Source: Kryptolebias marmoratus (lineage: Eukaryota; Chordata; Actinopteri; Cyprinodontiformes; Rivulidae). Taken from it: a stretch of 64,000 bases of DNA. Where the stretch lies: positions 16,021,866 to 16,085,865 of the forward strand of contig NC_051431.1 in the NCBI RefSeq assembly GCF_001649575.2. The letters run 5' to 3'. The position numbers and the translations under genes were made by a program. Below, piece by piece: positions 48,896-61,139 of this stretch. Numbering within the stretch: position 1 is the first letter of the stretch; every line of letters starts with the position of its first letter. The notes under the pieces are model-generated. The model had not been told where the DNA came from. It saw only the letters and a program-made list of their open reading frames with translations, and did not search any database.

Positions 48896-51800
48896 AAATA
48901 ACCTCTTAGTAGATTTTTTTAAAATCCTGCTAATAACTGGGAAAAGTTGTAGAGAGGAAATCCTGTATTAGTGTACTAAAAAGGATCATTAAAGAGAAAA
49001 GAGCACACACTACCATCCTGAGAAAATATTAATGCAGATCAAAGGTAGAAAGTAAGCAGTGCAACGATTAGTGAATAACACATCAAAACGAGAAGACTAG
49101 ATCTGATCATTGTAAGTTCTTTTTTATTAGGTAATGTGTAGCAAATCCATAAATGAGGGCCCACATAAAATAGAGCAATGAAAGTAAGGGAATTGAAGGG
49201 AAGAAACAAATCAAATGGAAAAATGAATGTCAAATTTGGCTGCCAGTTTGGCAACTGACGTGCTGAATGGTCTGAGCTACAAAACAACAACGGTTTCATT
49301 CATTCTGCAGAAAAACCAAAGCTTATAAACTCACTCTGCTGTCAAAAGTGGCAACGGAGTAATGTGAACCGATCTCTGTGTCTCCAGGTACTTAAAAACT
49401 TGTTATTGGAATGACTTCACATACTTGGAGAGTTTGAGGGAAAACTACACCTCAATTCACCTCAAAACAGATGTTTTGTAACATCTGGTTTAATGAACAA
49501 GATGCGAAAGATGTTCTGACGACAGAACATTTGTTGTCCTGCTGATCAACACATCTGCAGCTGCACAAACCGCACGGAGGCAGTTTGTGTACTTTAGAGA
49601 CCATATGTGTCTGATAGTTGCTGTTTGCATCAAATCTGTGCAGCTTCTCTGAGTATTGATTAGTCTTTGAAATGTGAAAATGTTAAAAGTTAGTGACACA
49701 CGTTCAAAGGATAAATCTCCTGTAAATCTCCTAGTGCTCTCAGGCAGCTCCACCAGGATTTTGTGGACTTTTTTTGGTGGTTGTTGGAGACTAAAATGTC
49801 TGATTTTATGGCAGCTTTTTCAGATAGTTGCAGTCAAAGATGCAATTATTTGTGGCTTTATTTTTTCTTTACACATGTCAAGAACAAATTAGTTTACAAG
49901 ATTTATTTACCATATGTCTGATATAAACAAAGCAAAGTCGTGTCAGTGCCAAAGTCCAAACATGATGAATAAAGACAGTTTGCTTTGACATGTTGCCTCT
50001 GATTTTTGTGACACTTTTTCCTCCATTTAATAGGGGAACTCCTTCCTTGCTGCTTATCATCATCACTTCTAGCTGGGTCATAGTGCGGCTGACTGAAAGG
50101 GAACATGCCCAGCCATTCTCTGGCATGTTTTATGGTAGTAAAGTGCTTTTCGAATGATAGTTTTCATCTATGCTGCACATGGTGCAAAACAGTTTTCAAC
50201 CGCTTTCATGTAAAACTTCAAGAAATAGACTTGAACAGACTTCAGTGGTAATATTTAACGGCGAATGGGAGTGTTCTGGCGTACGACAGGTTTTCATCCT
50301 GCAGGCTTGGATTCCAGGAAGTGAAAATTGGCAGGGGGGCAAAGGTGATTAGTCAAATTTACGACAATTAGTCCAAACGGCAAGACTGAGCAGAATCTTT
50401 AGTAACTGGTTAAATTTGCGTTAATAGTTTGGAATGGGACTGCGCAGTATAGAGTCTAATTTGGCATAAAGGTTTTATCACAGACACAAGTAGGAAAGCA
50501 GCAGGTGAGACGTGTCATGTTTTTAAAGTAAGAACTTGTGAGCATTACATAGGTGGACTGGGGTTCAAGCGCCAGCAATAGTTTGAGCTAGGTAGGCCAA
50601 ATGCCTTAAAAAATACATATAGGAAAAAAAATATTACCATTCTGGTCACAGTGTGATATGTAGACACTTTTATGCAGGCAGACGTTTTGCTTATTTTTAC
50701 AGGATGTGCAGGAATTTGTGCATACATTGTATTTACAGGCAGGATAGCGCATGTTTTTTTCTCCCTAATTAGATGTGATATAAATATCACATTCAATTAA
50801 TAATGTTGAAGGGCTTAACATCTCAGATAGTATTTCCACTGGACTCATTTACTCTCATTTAGCTTTCACCTGAAGCACAGACTGAGCGAAGCGGAGGAAG
50901 AAGCGCCACGGGCGAGGGACTGAGAAGAAACAGAAGTTAGAAGAGGAAGGACAAGGAGAAGAGCAATGCAGGGGGAAAAGGAGAAAAGAGAAATATTAAT
51001 GAGGCGGGAGGGGCAATGCTGAAGTAAAACTGACACAGGCAGAAGAAATGGGGGGAAAAAAAGTTGGGTTCACATCAAACAGGACTGTGCACATGAAGGT
51101 GGGGGTTAATTTTCAGTTTAACAGCTAGAAAGCCAGAGAAAAAAAGTACTCCTGGTCCTGGTAAGGCATGCTGTTTATATCCAAAAAATACAATTTGGAA
51201 GTGACAGTTCCATCACTGCTTCCACCTGTCAGGATGATTACAGCTTTAGATGGAAATGTGAATACAGGAAGAAAATTGTTAAGATGGCTTCAGCCGGGGT
51301 TTCAAACAGACTGCAGAAGCACTCAGTGTGCAGAAAGCAGGTGGCGCCGATTCAAAAGAGGAAAACTTCAATTATGGTGGCATTCTGGAGCAGATCGGTG
51401 TATAAATGGGGCAGCAGCATGACTGTGTCTGTGACTGGACGTCCTGCATCGCTGTGTCTTCTTTCTGTGAGCGTTGCTTGCGTTTGTCAGTGTGTTTAGG
51501 TGTACAAATCAACATCTGTTTGTATTTCCAGGCTCACACATCTGTGTGCCTAAACCTCAGATGCCAGTAGTCATACTAGGGTTTGTACTAGTTGTAAGTG
51601 GTTAACATGTAGGATCCCTGAGGTTTTAAAACTCCCCATATCTCCCCCAAAAAGTGTTAGACCAACTTAAATAAGAATATGTTTACATAATATAAACAAG
51701 TGACGTTTAGGTGTGTTAAATCATTTATTTTTGTTGGTTGTATGCAAATCGAACACTTAACAAGAAATTTGATAAATAGAAAAGCTAAAGTGTTTTTTAC

Positions 51801-52289
51801 AATTTTTACACAATTATACTGATTTCTTTCAAAATAAAGCATCAATGTTTTTCATAATAACATTTTGGGTAAGCATATTTTTTAAGGATAGGCTCAACCT
51901 CTTTTTCACTGTTGCTTCTCAACTTAACTGGAATTAATTTTAAGTTACTTAAGTGAACCAGTAAATTATGTTTTTGCTTTAGGATCAGGATAAAAAGGGG
52001 ACATATAGAAATACCAGTAAAAACAAACAAACAAACATACAAACAAAAACCCCTCTATTGTTGTTTGGGTTTCTATGGCACAGAGTGATAGTGGGCATGT
52101 GTGAAGTGCCATCATTTCTGACAACCTTGGCATCTCCAGTCCACACAGATTCACCAAAAACAGAGTTTCTAAAAATCTGTGAACGGGAGGCGCAAATAAA
52201 TGGAGCCAAAGTGTCTCAGTTTCATTTGTCCACTGGCGGATCCTCTGTTTGATCACCCTAGTTGTGTTACATCTAGTCAGTTCTGTTTG
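48896..52289. other. unique-looking sequence with a purine-rich tract
   Basis: The plus strand is purine-rich from 50880 to 51070. ORFs of 60-96 aa on both strands overlap each other and show no splice logic or recognisable motif. Confidence 0.4.
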
Positions 52290-52290
52290 G

Positions 52291-52741
52291 CATCACTCAC
52301 TGCTGAAAGGTGAATGACGATGATAATGTTTTTGCCCGTGTGTGTTTTTACATTCTCGTTTGTCTGAATGCTGCCAAAATATCGTATGAATGAAACTTTT
52401 TAGAAAGTAATCACTGGATGTGCATTTACAACTGATTAAATTTTGTAGTCAATCCAGTTGGCTACCACATCTAACAAGTATTAGCCAAAACAAAAATGTC
52501 TATAATTTGGTCAGTTGTACAGATATTAATCTAAACTTTGACATGGTAGTAGCTGAGAGTCATTTTCAACACATACTCTGACTTCTTGCAGTATAACAAA
52601 AGATTGCACAGAACGTTGTTTTACAGGTTTGACTAAAATGGTTACAACTCCATCATTTGGCAACATAAGACGATCTTATTCTGAAATTCTGACATGAAAG
52701 GAAGCAGTTCACACACATTCCTTCAGAGGGTGCAAGGCCTT
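52291..52741 (-). repeat. family A repeat, copy 12, full-length single-unit form
   Basis: About 450 bp from the head (aaggccttgcaccctctgaagg on the minus strand) to a 3' stem-loop region (tcattcacctttcagcagtg on the minus strand, then agtgatg). All body landmarks are in order once, so it gives the unit length. Confidence 0.78.
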
Positions 52742-54170
52742 TCATTTGTTTGTTTGTCAGCTCTCACCATGTTCAGTGTTTCATTTTTAAATCTCAGTTC
52801 TGCTCTGTACTTCTCACAGCCACAGTTTGTGGTTGTGAGACATATAGTTTGGAGCCAAAGTATCACTTTTATGTCAACCAGCTTAGCTTATATGGTGTTA
52901 GTCTGACCTGTTGAAACTGGTTCCTCTATATATCATATATGTGTTGTATATGTGGTGCATGTAGGCATAATCACTGTGTAAAGAGTAACAATCAAGCTCA
53001 CACAGTCCGTTCATTTAGAGGCTATTTATTTATTTATATTTATAATGGCCAATAAAGTGTAAATATATTATTGACAAAGAAAAAGATGTGCATTGCCTCA
53101 CAAATGATTTTTTTTTAATAAAAAGAATCATACCAACAGCCACCATAGCATGGTAATGAGTTGTAATAAAATGTTTTAATTAGATTTTTAGTACTGTATG
53201 TGAAAACAAGAATAAAGTATTTCACAATGAAGCACTCATTGTTTCATTGATGCTACAATCAAAAAATAGCAAAACTAGAAACTGTATCCAACTATGAATC
53301 ATCTAAAGTAGCTATTTTACATTTTTTTTCTACAGACCTAAAAGATTTATGTTTTAAAGAATTGATTTATTCAGTTTGCCTCCTCTGAGATTTTTTTTGT
53401 ATTAATCTCTAAGCACCTTGAGCTCAAGCATTGTCTATTAACCTTCTCTTTGTGTTCCAAGGCTTATTTTTCATCCTTCATTTATTTCCTTTGCTCTCCG
53501 ATACATTTTTCACACCTCCCACTAGTTTGAAATGCTTCCTTTGATCTTGCCAATGTCATTTCTCCCAGCCCCCCCCCCCAAACACACACACACACACACA
53601 CACCTCTATCTGCAGCTTTGTAATCTTAGAGATCGTCACGTGATGTCACAACTTCTCGCTGCAGCTACCTTGTTAGTGCGGAAAATAATTAAAATAATGA
53701 ATCGAAAAGTATTGAAGTTCACTTTACAATACAGAATGAGGGATATAAACAAATGGCTTTTCTTTCCTTTACCTTATAAATTTTGTCATTGTAATGTGTT
53801 TGCTTTTTTAACATCTCACTTTGGTGAAAAGACTTGCAGTTGTCGTATTTGTGTCTTTTGTTTATTTTGTTTGATAAAATTTTAATACGAAATTTTAGTT
53901 CAATAAGATTGTTTCACAAAATCATCACAAAAAGTAAAAAAAAAAAAAAGCAGGTATGATTTCTTCAAGTTGGATCTTAGAGACATATGTGAGAAGAATA
54001 AATAAAAAAATTGCCTTAAAAAAACAATAAATCAGCAGGATATCAGACCAAATTAATTTGGATTGAGATATCAGGATAATGTACTGGTTTATTGTTGCAT
54101 GTTGCTAATGTTTTTCTTTCTATATCAAAAAAAAGAAAAGTACAGCATTATGCAATTAAGATTAATTATT
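52742..54170. other. AT-rich sequence with a C-run and (AC)n
   Basis: A C-run followed by (AC)n lies at 53570-53604. No exon is supported; the 117-aa ORF starting at 53532 spans this repeat and looks random. Confidence 0.45.
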
Positions 54171-54171
54171 C

Positions 54172-54590
54172 ATTGGCCTATAGCATTTCTTGTAAGAAAG
54201 CATATTGCTTGCCACTTTTCATGCCAGAGTTTTAAATTCTATTCATCTTAGTATGGAAAAGGATACAGTTTTGGTCTTTTTGGTCAAATCTTGTAAATAA
54301 TGTCATGCACAACTGGATGTCACGTCGTCAGATCTGTTAGTGTTCAAAGTATGTGTTGGGAATGAATCTCAGCTACTACCACACCTAATTTTACCAAAAT
54401 TTCTATAAGCTTGACTCTGTTGCTGACATTAAAAAAAAAATTGATTACCAGTTTTAAATTAAGCTGACTCCAAAATTTGCTAAGTTGTAAATGTGCATCT
54501 GATGATTATCATCTAAGAGTTTCATTAAAGTCAACCCAGTGGTTCATGAGATAATTTGTTAACAGACTGACAAAACACACACAGACATAT
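54172..54590 (+). repeat. family A repeat, copy 13, near full length
   Basis: It runs from the head cctatagcatttcttgtaag through cagctactaccacacctaat and gatgattatcatctaagag to tcatgagataatttgttaac and a CA-rich tail. Confidence 0.75.
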
Positions 54591-55296
54591 ACAATTACTT
54601 TAGGGTATATGTAATGCATGCACTGTAAATAGATAGTTTGATCTTTTTTCTGCTTTTCTTTAAATTCGTTTTTTTAAAGTGATTTTGGCAGTTAATATAC
54701 CATACTGGGTACAAAACAAACCAACTTGCAAACTCTGTCCTCTTGGTTTTTCTGCTTTACCACACAGTTTATGCAGCAACTTACAAAAGTTAGGGTGTGC
54801 TCAAGCAGATAAAATGACACAATTGCATCCTTTCCCTATAATTTCCAGTATTTCACTGCTGTAGCTAACTAAATATTATCACACATATCTGATTAGTTTT
54901 CAGTGATTACTAACAATCTTATAAGGAACATTGATTTTGGAACTGCATACATTTTGTCATGTTTTTTAGAGGGAGAGCAACAATATGTAGGTATAGGTAT
55001 ATACATATATATATATGGAGGTATATATTTTTCTTATTGTGGAGACACTTTCACCCCTTTAATCTGAGGTACTGTTACATTTTTTATCAGTTCTCTATTT
55101 CTGTATACAATATTTTTCTTCCTATCTGCTCCAAAACCCCCTTCTGTTTTTCAAAAAATGCATTTGTTTTGTACTTGTCACATTCGTAACTATGTCTTTT
55201 ACTATTTTCCACTCTCTCAAACTTTTTTTTGTTTCTTCACACGCTACTTTTCTAAGTCAATTTCTCACTTTTTTTTTCCTTTTTTCCCTCACACAG
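54591..55296. other. AT-rich sequence upstream of a long pyrimidine tract
   Basis: A short (TA)n lies at 55001-55015. From 55190 the plus strand becomes T/C-rich and leads into the strong acceptor at 55296. Confidence 0.4.
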
Positions 55297-55302
55297 AGTA
55301 AG
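55297..55302 (+). CDS. candidate 6-nt microexon (AGTAAG, Ser-Lys)
   Basis: A pyrimidine tract of more than 30 bases ends in cacacag at 55296 and is followed after only six bases by a consensus donor, AAG|gtgaga at 55303. Six nucleotides in phase 0 would add Ser-Lys between the exon at 613 and that at 56365. Very short in-frame exons behind unusually strong pyrimidine tracts are known from vertebrate neuronal genes. The two sites could instead be unused decoys. Confidence 0.2.
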
Positions 55303-56364
55303 GTGAGAAAGAGGCTGACATTTTTGTACCACTGTGCAGTGTTTGAATACCTTGGATAATCTTCTTGTGTTCCCATTTACTTGTTTTCTCATTCTAGCTG
55401 TCAAGCTTTGTGACAGCTTGAGCAGGTTTAGGACTATCTTTCTGTCTTCTGCTCACAATTCTCTATTCTTTTTTTGCCATCATTATTCAAACCCATACGT
55501 CTTTTCTTTCATCATTCAGCACTTTTCACAGACCCTGTTTGTGCACAACCCCAAGAGTTGTGCACTTTGTAGCTTTTTTACTTCTCATACTAAATCCACG
55601 TCCATGCTACCAATCACTTTTGACTTGCAAGACAAAGTGCAGTGCTCTTTCCACTGTTCTTTTGTGTCATTTTATGTCACTACTGCAAAAATAAAACTGT
55701 CCACAAAACAGCCAGTAACAATCTGTAATTGGTAGAGTTATTCAAAGGATTCATGTTTTGGGTGTATGGAGTGAAAGATGTAATATTCAGAATATGGAAA
55801 TTTTACTATGCATATGTGGTCAGGGTGTACAGTTTTTAATCACTGGATATAAAATTATATTGTGTTGTAATTAAAAAGAAAAATGATGGAAACTAAGTTT
55901 TCTTTAGCCTTAAAATATTAATAGATTTAACATGTTGAGAGACACTGATTATTTATGGTTTATAAACTTTTAAACTGTGAGAAAATGGAGCAAACGGAAT
56001 GTGGTCTGCTCAAAATTAAAGCCATGGTATATTTTATTGATTGGTTGATGAGCTCAAGAAATGGATCTGGTGGATGGACATAAAAGTTTGATTGTTCGGT
56101 TGTTCTGTTTGCCTCTCGGTACAACTGAGAAAAATACAGACTGAAAGGAGAGAGAACAGGATGGAGGAAGTAAGACTAGAGAGCCAAAAGAAGAAGAAGA
56201 AGAAAAAAGCTTCATGAGACCGCACTATGATGTTGAGGCAGTGTTTTTGACCCACATTAATCTATATTGATTTAATTAATCAGTGCTGAGAAAATAAAAT
56301 AAATCAAATTGCATCAACTGATGGAGCTCATATTTCATTAGGTTCTACTTATTTGGTGTTGCAG
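55303..56364. other. intron sequence before exon candidate 2
   Basis: Pyrimidine-rich to about 55690. The 133-aa ORF at 55334-55735, the longest in the window, is Phe/Ser/Cys-rich and reflects the base composition. Confidence 0.4.
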
Positions 56365-56437
56365 AAACAGAAGGACAGAATGCTGGAGGACAGAGAGAGC
56401 TACATAGATGAATTGAAAGAGGAATGCAAAAGTGATG
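56365..56437 (+). CDS. candidate internal coding exon 2, coiled-coil segment
   Basis: This 73-nt exon lies between an acceptor (ttggtgttgcag, ending 56364) and the donor GATG|gtaaga at 56438. Only one frame is open throughout; the other two hit stops. The 24 codons run KQKDRMLEDRES, YIDELKEECKSD plus one base, strongly helical and heptad-compatible (M, L, Y/I, L spacing) with dense Glu/Lys/Arg. It enters in phase 0 and leaves in phase 1, matching the exon candidates at 613-686 and 59021. This is the most protein-like stretch in the window. The family is not recognised; many scaffold, cytoskeletal and synaptic proteins carry such segments. Confidence 0.55.
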
Positions 56438-56670
56438 GTAAGACAGCAGAGAGACAAGTATATCCCAAGATTGAAATGGAGGAAGAAAAGTTGCTCCGAT
56501 AGCACACAACTACATCACTTAAAGTCACATTTTATAGATGGTGAGATGTCGTAAGAACCAAACGCAGACATAAAGAAGGCAGTTATCAGAAACCCAGCAT
56601 TGCCTTAAACAACAAACCTATAGGGCAACAGAGAAACCAGCAAGGCATGCAGGTTAAACATCCTACTGGG

Positions 56671-57172
56671 GTGCGACTGTTGGAGACTAGTTGGCAATAG
56701 GCATTTACAAAGGGGTCCCTAAAATATGTTGAAACAATTGCAGGGATTTTCAGTTTCCTTGAGTGAGTCACAGAAGCTTGTAGTCTTGTTGCTTTACATT
56801 TGAATATGTTAAAAAAAATTGTGCAACAAATTTGTTGCAGGCATCTTGAACTCATCTTAGTTTGGTTTCCGTAATCATCCAGGTTTAAAAATCACCCCAG
56901 TGACAAAAATGTATTTTAAACATTGATCCAAAGCTGCTTATCTTCATTCTAGTAGAGTAAATCATAGACATGGGCGTGCCTATCATGGTTTGTACAATGT
57001 TGGTGGAAAAAATAATGTGCACAGCCAAGAATATAGTTTTGAAAGCCATGGGCACAAAAAAGGCTGTGGTTGTAAAAACATGACGCAAAATGTGGCTGCA
57101 TGGCTCTCTGGTCACATAATTCTCTTAATTTTCTTGCAATTTTAACCAGCTAGTCTCCAATAGTCGCAGCCA
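56671..57172. mobile_element. inverted-repeat bounded segment, about 500 bp
   Basis: The left arm gtgcgactgttggagactag (56671-56690) and its imperfect complement ctagtctccaatagtcgcag (57150-57169) face each other, with matching flanking bases extending the arms to about 26 bp. There is no transposase ORF inside. It is a probable MITE within the intron between exon candidates 2 and 3. Confidence 0.55.
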
Positions 57173-57175
57173 AGT

Positions 57176-59020
57176 GATACTGAGGATCCTGCCTGCTTCA
57201 GATGCATTCTTCCTCCAGATGGAGCCATCACTACTCTCTCACCAACACTCATCACCTCCAGGTGTTTCCAGTTTGTAATCAAAAGCTTCACTGGACAAGA
57301 CTTCCACAAAAAGCTGGTACATACCATCACATTTACCCAACTCTAGTGTCTTTAGTGACTACTTACCTTTGTTTTTTTGTACTTTTGATGTTTCTCTGTG
57401 CAGTTTTGTACCTGTGGCCTCCTGTCCATCCCCTTAGATCGATTGAGTTGCAGAAACCTCTTGTTCATTTCTATGCAGACCTCCTCTTGAGTTTTGTCTG
57501 GCATCTCACCTCAGTGAGTATTTGCAATCTGGAAACAACTATATTAGACCCAAATAACTGTCCTTTGTTCTTTTGGTGATCTCTAGTAAACAGGATTCCT
57601 CCCTCTCATCTTAGGCACCTACAAGGAAAGCAAAGACAAGTAAGACAAAGTTCCAATCTTTACACAAAGAAAACTATTCTGAATTTCATACAAGGATAGT
57701 TACCTCACTCTCCTCTTTTACAGTGGCTCTGCCTCCTGTCCAACTCCCATCCAACTGTTTGTATTTACCTCTAAAAAAATTCTTCAAACATTCTTCTGTG
57801 TGTTGGCTTCTGAGTCCAGAGCTCAGAGAGGAAAAACACTAAGTATATGTTCTGGGAAGGGTAAAACCTGAGTGTAAGACAGGTGTGCTGATTACTAATG
57901 TAAGACAGGTGGTAGGTAAGGAGACTGAAACTAGGACTGTGGCAGACATTTAGAGATTATGACCATAAGACAGAAGAGAACTCAACTAAAGAGTGTCAAA
58001 ATGCATAAAACCCAAGAAACTGAAACAAAGATCAACGCAAAACAAAACCATAACAAGACACAAGCTTTCTTTTAGACCTAAATTTTATCAAAGTTCACAA
58101 CTTATGTGAATTTTTTATTCATGAAAAATAACATTAATGACTTACGTTTTTGCCTTTACCAGTTGTTATAGTGGCAGCTGCAAGGAAGCAAAAAGATGGA
58201 CTTTGGTTGTGCCATATAGTATAAGTATTACACAGTCAAATCTGTTCATCCACACAATAAAACCCAGCTGTTCTGACAAATGTCATGACATAGCAGGTCT
58301 TTGCTTAAAAAAAAAGATGTTATTAGGAATCAGGTGTGTGCCTCGTTATTGCTTGATGTGTAACAATGTCCCCTGGGACTTAAAGTTGAGTTGCACAGGT
58401 TTAACATTTACTATGGACATTTGTTCATTTTAATTTAATTTGTACACTGAACTTATAAATGGTATACTGTAGATATTCTCATAGTTTGGTAATTTTGGGC
58501 TATAGCTTTTAAATGATACAGCCTTTCTGTTCGGTCTAACAGTGTTGGTTTTGCTTGTTTGGTCTGGTGTGGGATGCTGCGGTGTGGGTGTTACCCTTTT
58601 GTGATTTTAGGTGTATGATTACAGTTTTCATCAATGTTATTACTTCTGGCTTATCGCTGATTCATAATAAAGCATGAGGTATCTGAGTCTCCTACCTTCT
58701 GTGTTTCACAATGTCAATTTTGGACCGTCTCATTCTTCTTTCCTACATCACTGCAAAGACCATAAAGAGAATGCACATTTCAGCTGTGTTCTTCTTCTCC
58801 CCCATTCTCTTCTCATTTATTCTCCCATCTACTCTTCCCTCAACTCATGCCAGAGGAACCACAATGCTTATTAGCTTTCTCATACCATTTATCTCCCTTT
58901 CACCACCACCATTACCTCCCCCCTGCTTTCTGTCATCTACTCCCCTTGTCTGCCCTCCTTCCTCATCTTTTCACACTGTTTCACTTTAATCAGTAATCTT
59001 TTTTTCTCTGTCGCAAGCAG
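57176..59020. other. intron sequence, pyrimidine-rich near its end
   Basis: No repeat is recognised. From 58680 to 59010 the plus strand is rich in C and T, ending in the acceptor of exon candidate 3. Confidence 0.4.
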
Positions 59021-59157
59021 GAACAAAGTTGAGCACCGCAAACCCTCCCACATACATCACTGCATCACCTGATCACAGGTGCAGAACTGGTCCTGAGAGC
59101 CTGCTGGTCGAGTTATTTGATCTTCATGAGATCACAGCTCTGGAAAAAAGCATTTGA
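59021..59157 (+). CDS. candidate terminal coding exon with stop codon
   Basis: A strong acceptor (tttttttctctgtcgcaagcag, ending 59020) opens an exon that, entered in phase 1 from the exon at 56365, reads 44 further codons to TGA at 59155-59157. The residues begin GTKLSTANPPTYITASPDHR and end HEITALEKSI. The first half is Ser/Thr/Pro-rich and probably disordered; the last 20 residues are more hydrophobic (LLVELFDLHEI). An internal weak donor (CACAG|gtgcag at 59079) offers a shorter exon. No AATAAA follows before the family A repeat at 59257, so the transcript end is not located. The intron from 56438 to 59020 is 2.6 kb. Gene identity is unknown. Confidence 0.45.
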
Positions 59158-59256
59158 CCAGAGAATAATAAGGTACAGTCAGATCAAATCAAGATGGAGG
59201 GTCAGGACCCACTAGTATTTTTAGTGCCTTGGGATGATAATATCAGTAATATGACT

Positions 59257-59675
59257 TAAAGGCCTAGGATTCTTTGAAGAAATGCATATCGCCCACCGCC
59301 TTTCATGCAAGAGTTTTAGACTAAGATCATCTTATGCTTAGAAGAGCCAGAGTTATAACAGTTTTGGTTAAACCTTGTGAAGGGTGTTATGCGCCATCTC
59401 ATGTGATATTGTAAAATTTTGAGTGATCCATTGGTGCTACAAGTATGTGTTGAAGATGACTATCAGCTACTACCACACTAATTTATAACACTGTGTTTGT
59501 AAAAAAAAAAAGACTTATTTTTATCCATTTTTATGTTGGCTAAGGTCATTTAGCTGTGGCGGCTATCTTGAATTTGGTTGTCTTCAAAAGTCAATGATTT
59601 GCAGATGTACATTCAACCCTTCCTTTCAAAGAGTATAAAAATCTGTCCATTGGTTCATGAGATTTATGTTAAATG
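59257..59675 (+). repeat. family A repeat, copy 14, near full length
   Basis: taaaggcctaggattctttg begins the head. The body contains agactaagatcatcttatgc, cagctactaccacactaatt and agctgtggcggctatcttga, ending at ggttcatgagatttatg. It begins about 100 bp after the candidate stop codon. Confidence 0.78.
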
Positions 59676-60609
59676 AGAAAAAAACAACTTTAAACAGAGG
59701 AGGGAGTCTCACATTTCTGCTTTCTAAAACTTACAATAGAGCATTAATGCCTGATATCCAGTCATTTTCCTGTAATTCACACCTTCAAGCATGAAACCAA
59801 AATGTGTGTCTTGTAAGCCAGGCAAGACCCTAATGACTCTCCATTGAAAGGGGAGTGAGTTTCATCTGCATGTGAATCTAGCTTGCACAACAAAACATCT
59901 CATGCAGCTTAAATCTTAAAACTCCACACTCTTTAGTTTTGAATTAAGAACAAAACATATTCAGCCTCTGAACAGAAGTCCAGTTTTTTGTTGTTGTTTT
60001 TTGGAGGGGATTAAAGTGCATTATCTCTTTAAAAATCACTAGCCAAAACAAAGACAGTCAGAAAAACATCATTACATGAGCTGTGAAATATTAAGGAATA
60101 ACCCAAAGGAATATGCATGGGAATAATTTAATTAGAGCAAGATACAGCTTTAAGTTAGTTGCACATAGAAATATAATAACAAAACTTAGGGCACATCCTA
60201 ATAATGAAAAGCCACAAGCATTAACACAAAGAAAAATCATTCATTTTTACCAATTTGAAATCACCAGTTAGACTGTTAGTTATACTTTGTTTATATAGTT
60301 AGTTTTGGAGACCTTTTTTTAACAATAAAACATTCAAATCTCTCCCAAATGAAAAATCAAAACTCCAAACTTGCAAATATAAACAATACAGACTTTTTAT
60401 AGTTGCAATTTTGTGCGTGTGTGTGTGTGTGTGTTGGTTTGTGTATCTGATGGTATTGGCTGAATTTGCACATTCCTGCAGCTGCTCTATCCCACGACCT
60501 GAGGAATTTCCGGGAATTCCCTGTTTCCTGATCACCTGTTATCTTCCCCCATCACACGTTCACACTTACTGACATCTGGAAATAGAACGGCACATGGAAG
60601 TCTGTGACT

Positions 60610-60644
<35 letters not shown>

Positions 60645-60869
60645 CGTTTCACAAGTATCATGGTGATCTGTTGGAAGAGGAACTCATCCCTTTTCCTGAT
60701 TTTTGTATTGTGAGTTAATGCAGCATCACTGGGGTGAGATTCTGTCACCAATAATGTCAGACTACCTTTCATCCAAAAATAAAAAAATGCTTGCCAAGGA
60801 AAAGAAAGGGGGTGTAAAACACAATGATAAATGTATTTATAGAATATATGTTCAAGCAGGTAAGTGGTG
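59676..60869. other. AT-rich sequence with (GT)n and (CA)n
   Basis: A GT tract lies at 60413-60434 and a CA tract at 60612-60643, only 180 bp apart in opposite orientation, so they could pair. No exon is supported. Confidence 0.55.
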
Positions 60870-60880
60870 TATATTCTTCT

Positions 60881-60943
60881 ATCCATCCATCCATTTTCTT
60901 TACCCGCTTCTCTATTCCGGGTTGCAGGGAGCTGGTGCCTATC
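60881..60943 (-). mobile_element. 63-bp 5'-truncated SINE/LINE stub with perfect 11-bp target duplication
   Basis: The minus strand ends ggatggatggat after gataggcaccagctccctgc. Flanks TATATTCTTCT (60870-60880 and 60944-60954) are identical. This is a typical aborted reverse-transcription insertion and is young judging from the intact duplication. Confidence 0.85.
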
Positions 60944-61139
60944 TATATTCTTCTTTACTGGCTTTAAACATATAGCATCAATAAAATATTTAAGTTGTAA
61001 TTAATACTTATTGGTCTGCTAATAATTTTTTATTGAATTGGATCATATATCTGCCCTTCACATCCTACACAGCACAATATTGATCTTTTTAATGTTTGTT
61101 ATTCAGCTTCTATCGTCTTTTGCCATGAAAGTCAGACAA

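Noticed and set aside
55334..55735. Longest ORF, 133 aa on the plus strand
   Set aside because: It lies in pyrimidine-rich DNA, is Phe/Ser/Cys-rich, has no recognisable motif and no fitting splice sites.
60723..60859. Open 137-nt stretch ending in CAG|gtaagt
   Set aside because: The acceptor lacks a pyrimidine tract and the stretch lies downstream of the candidate stop codon.
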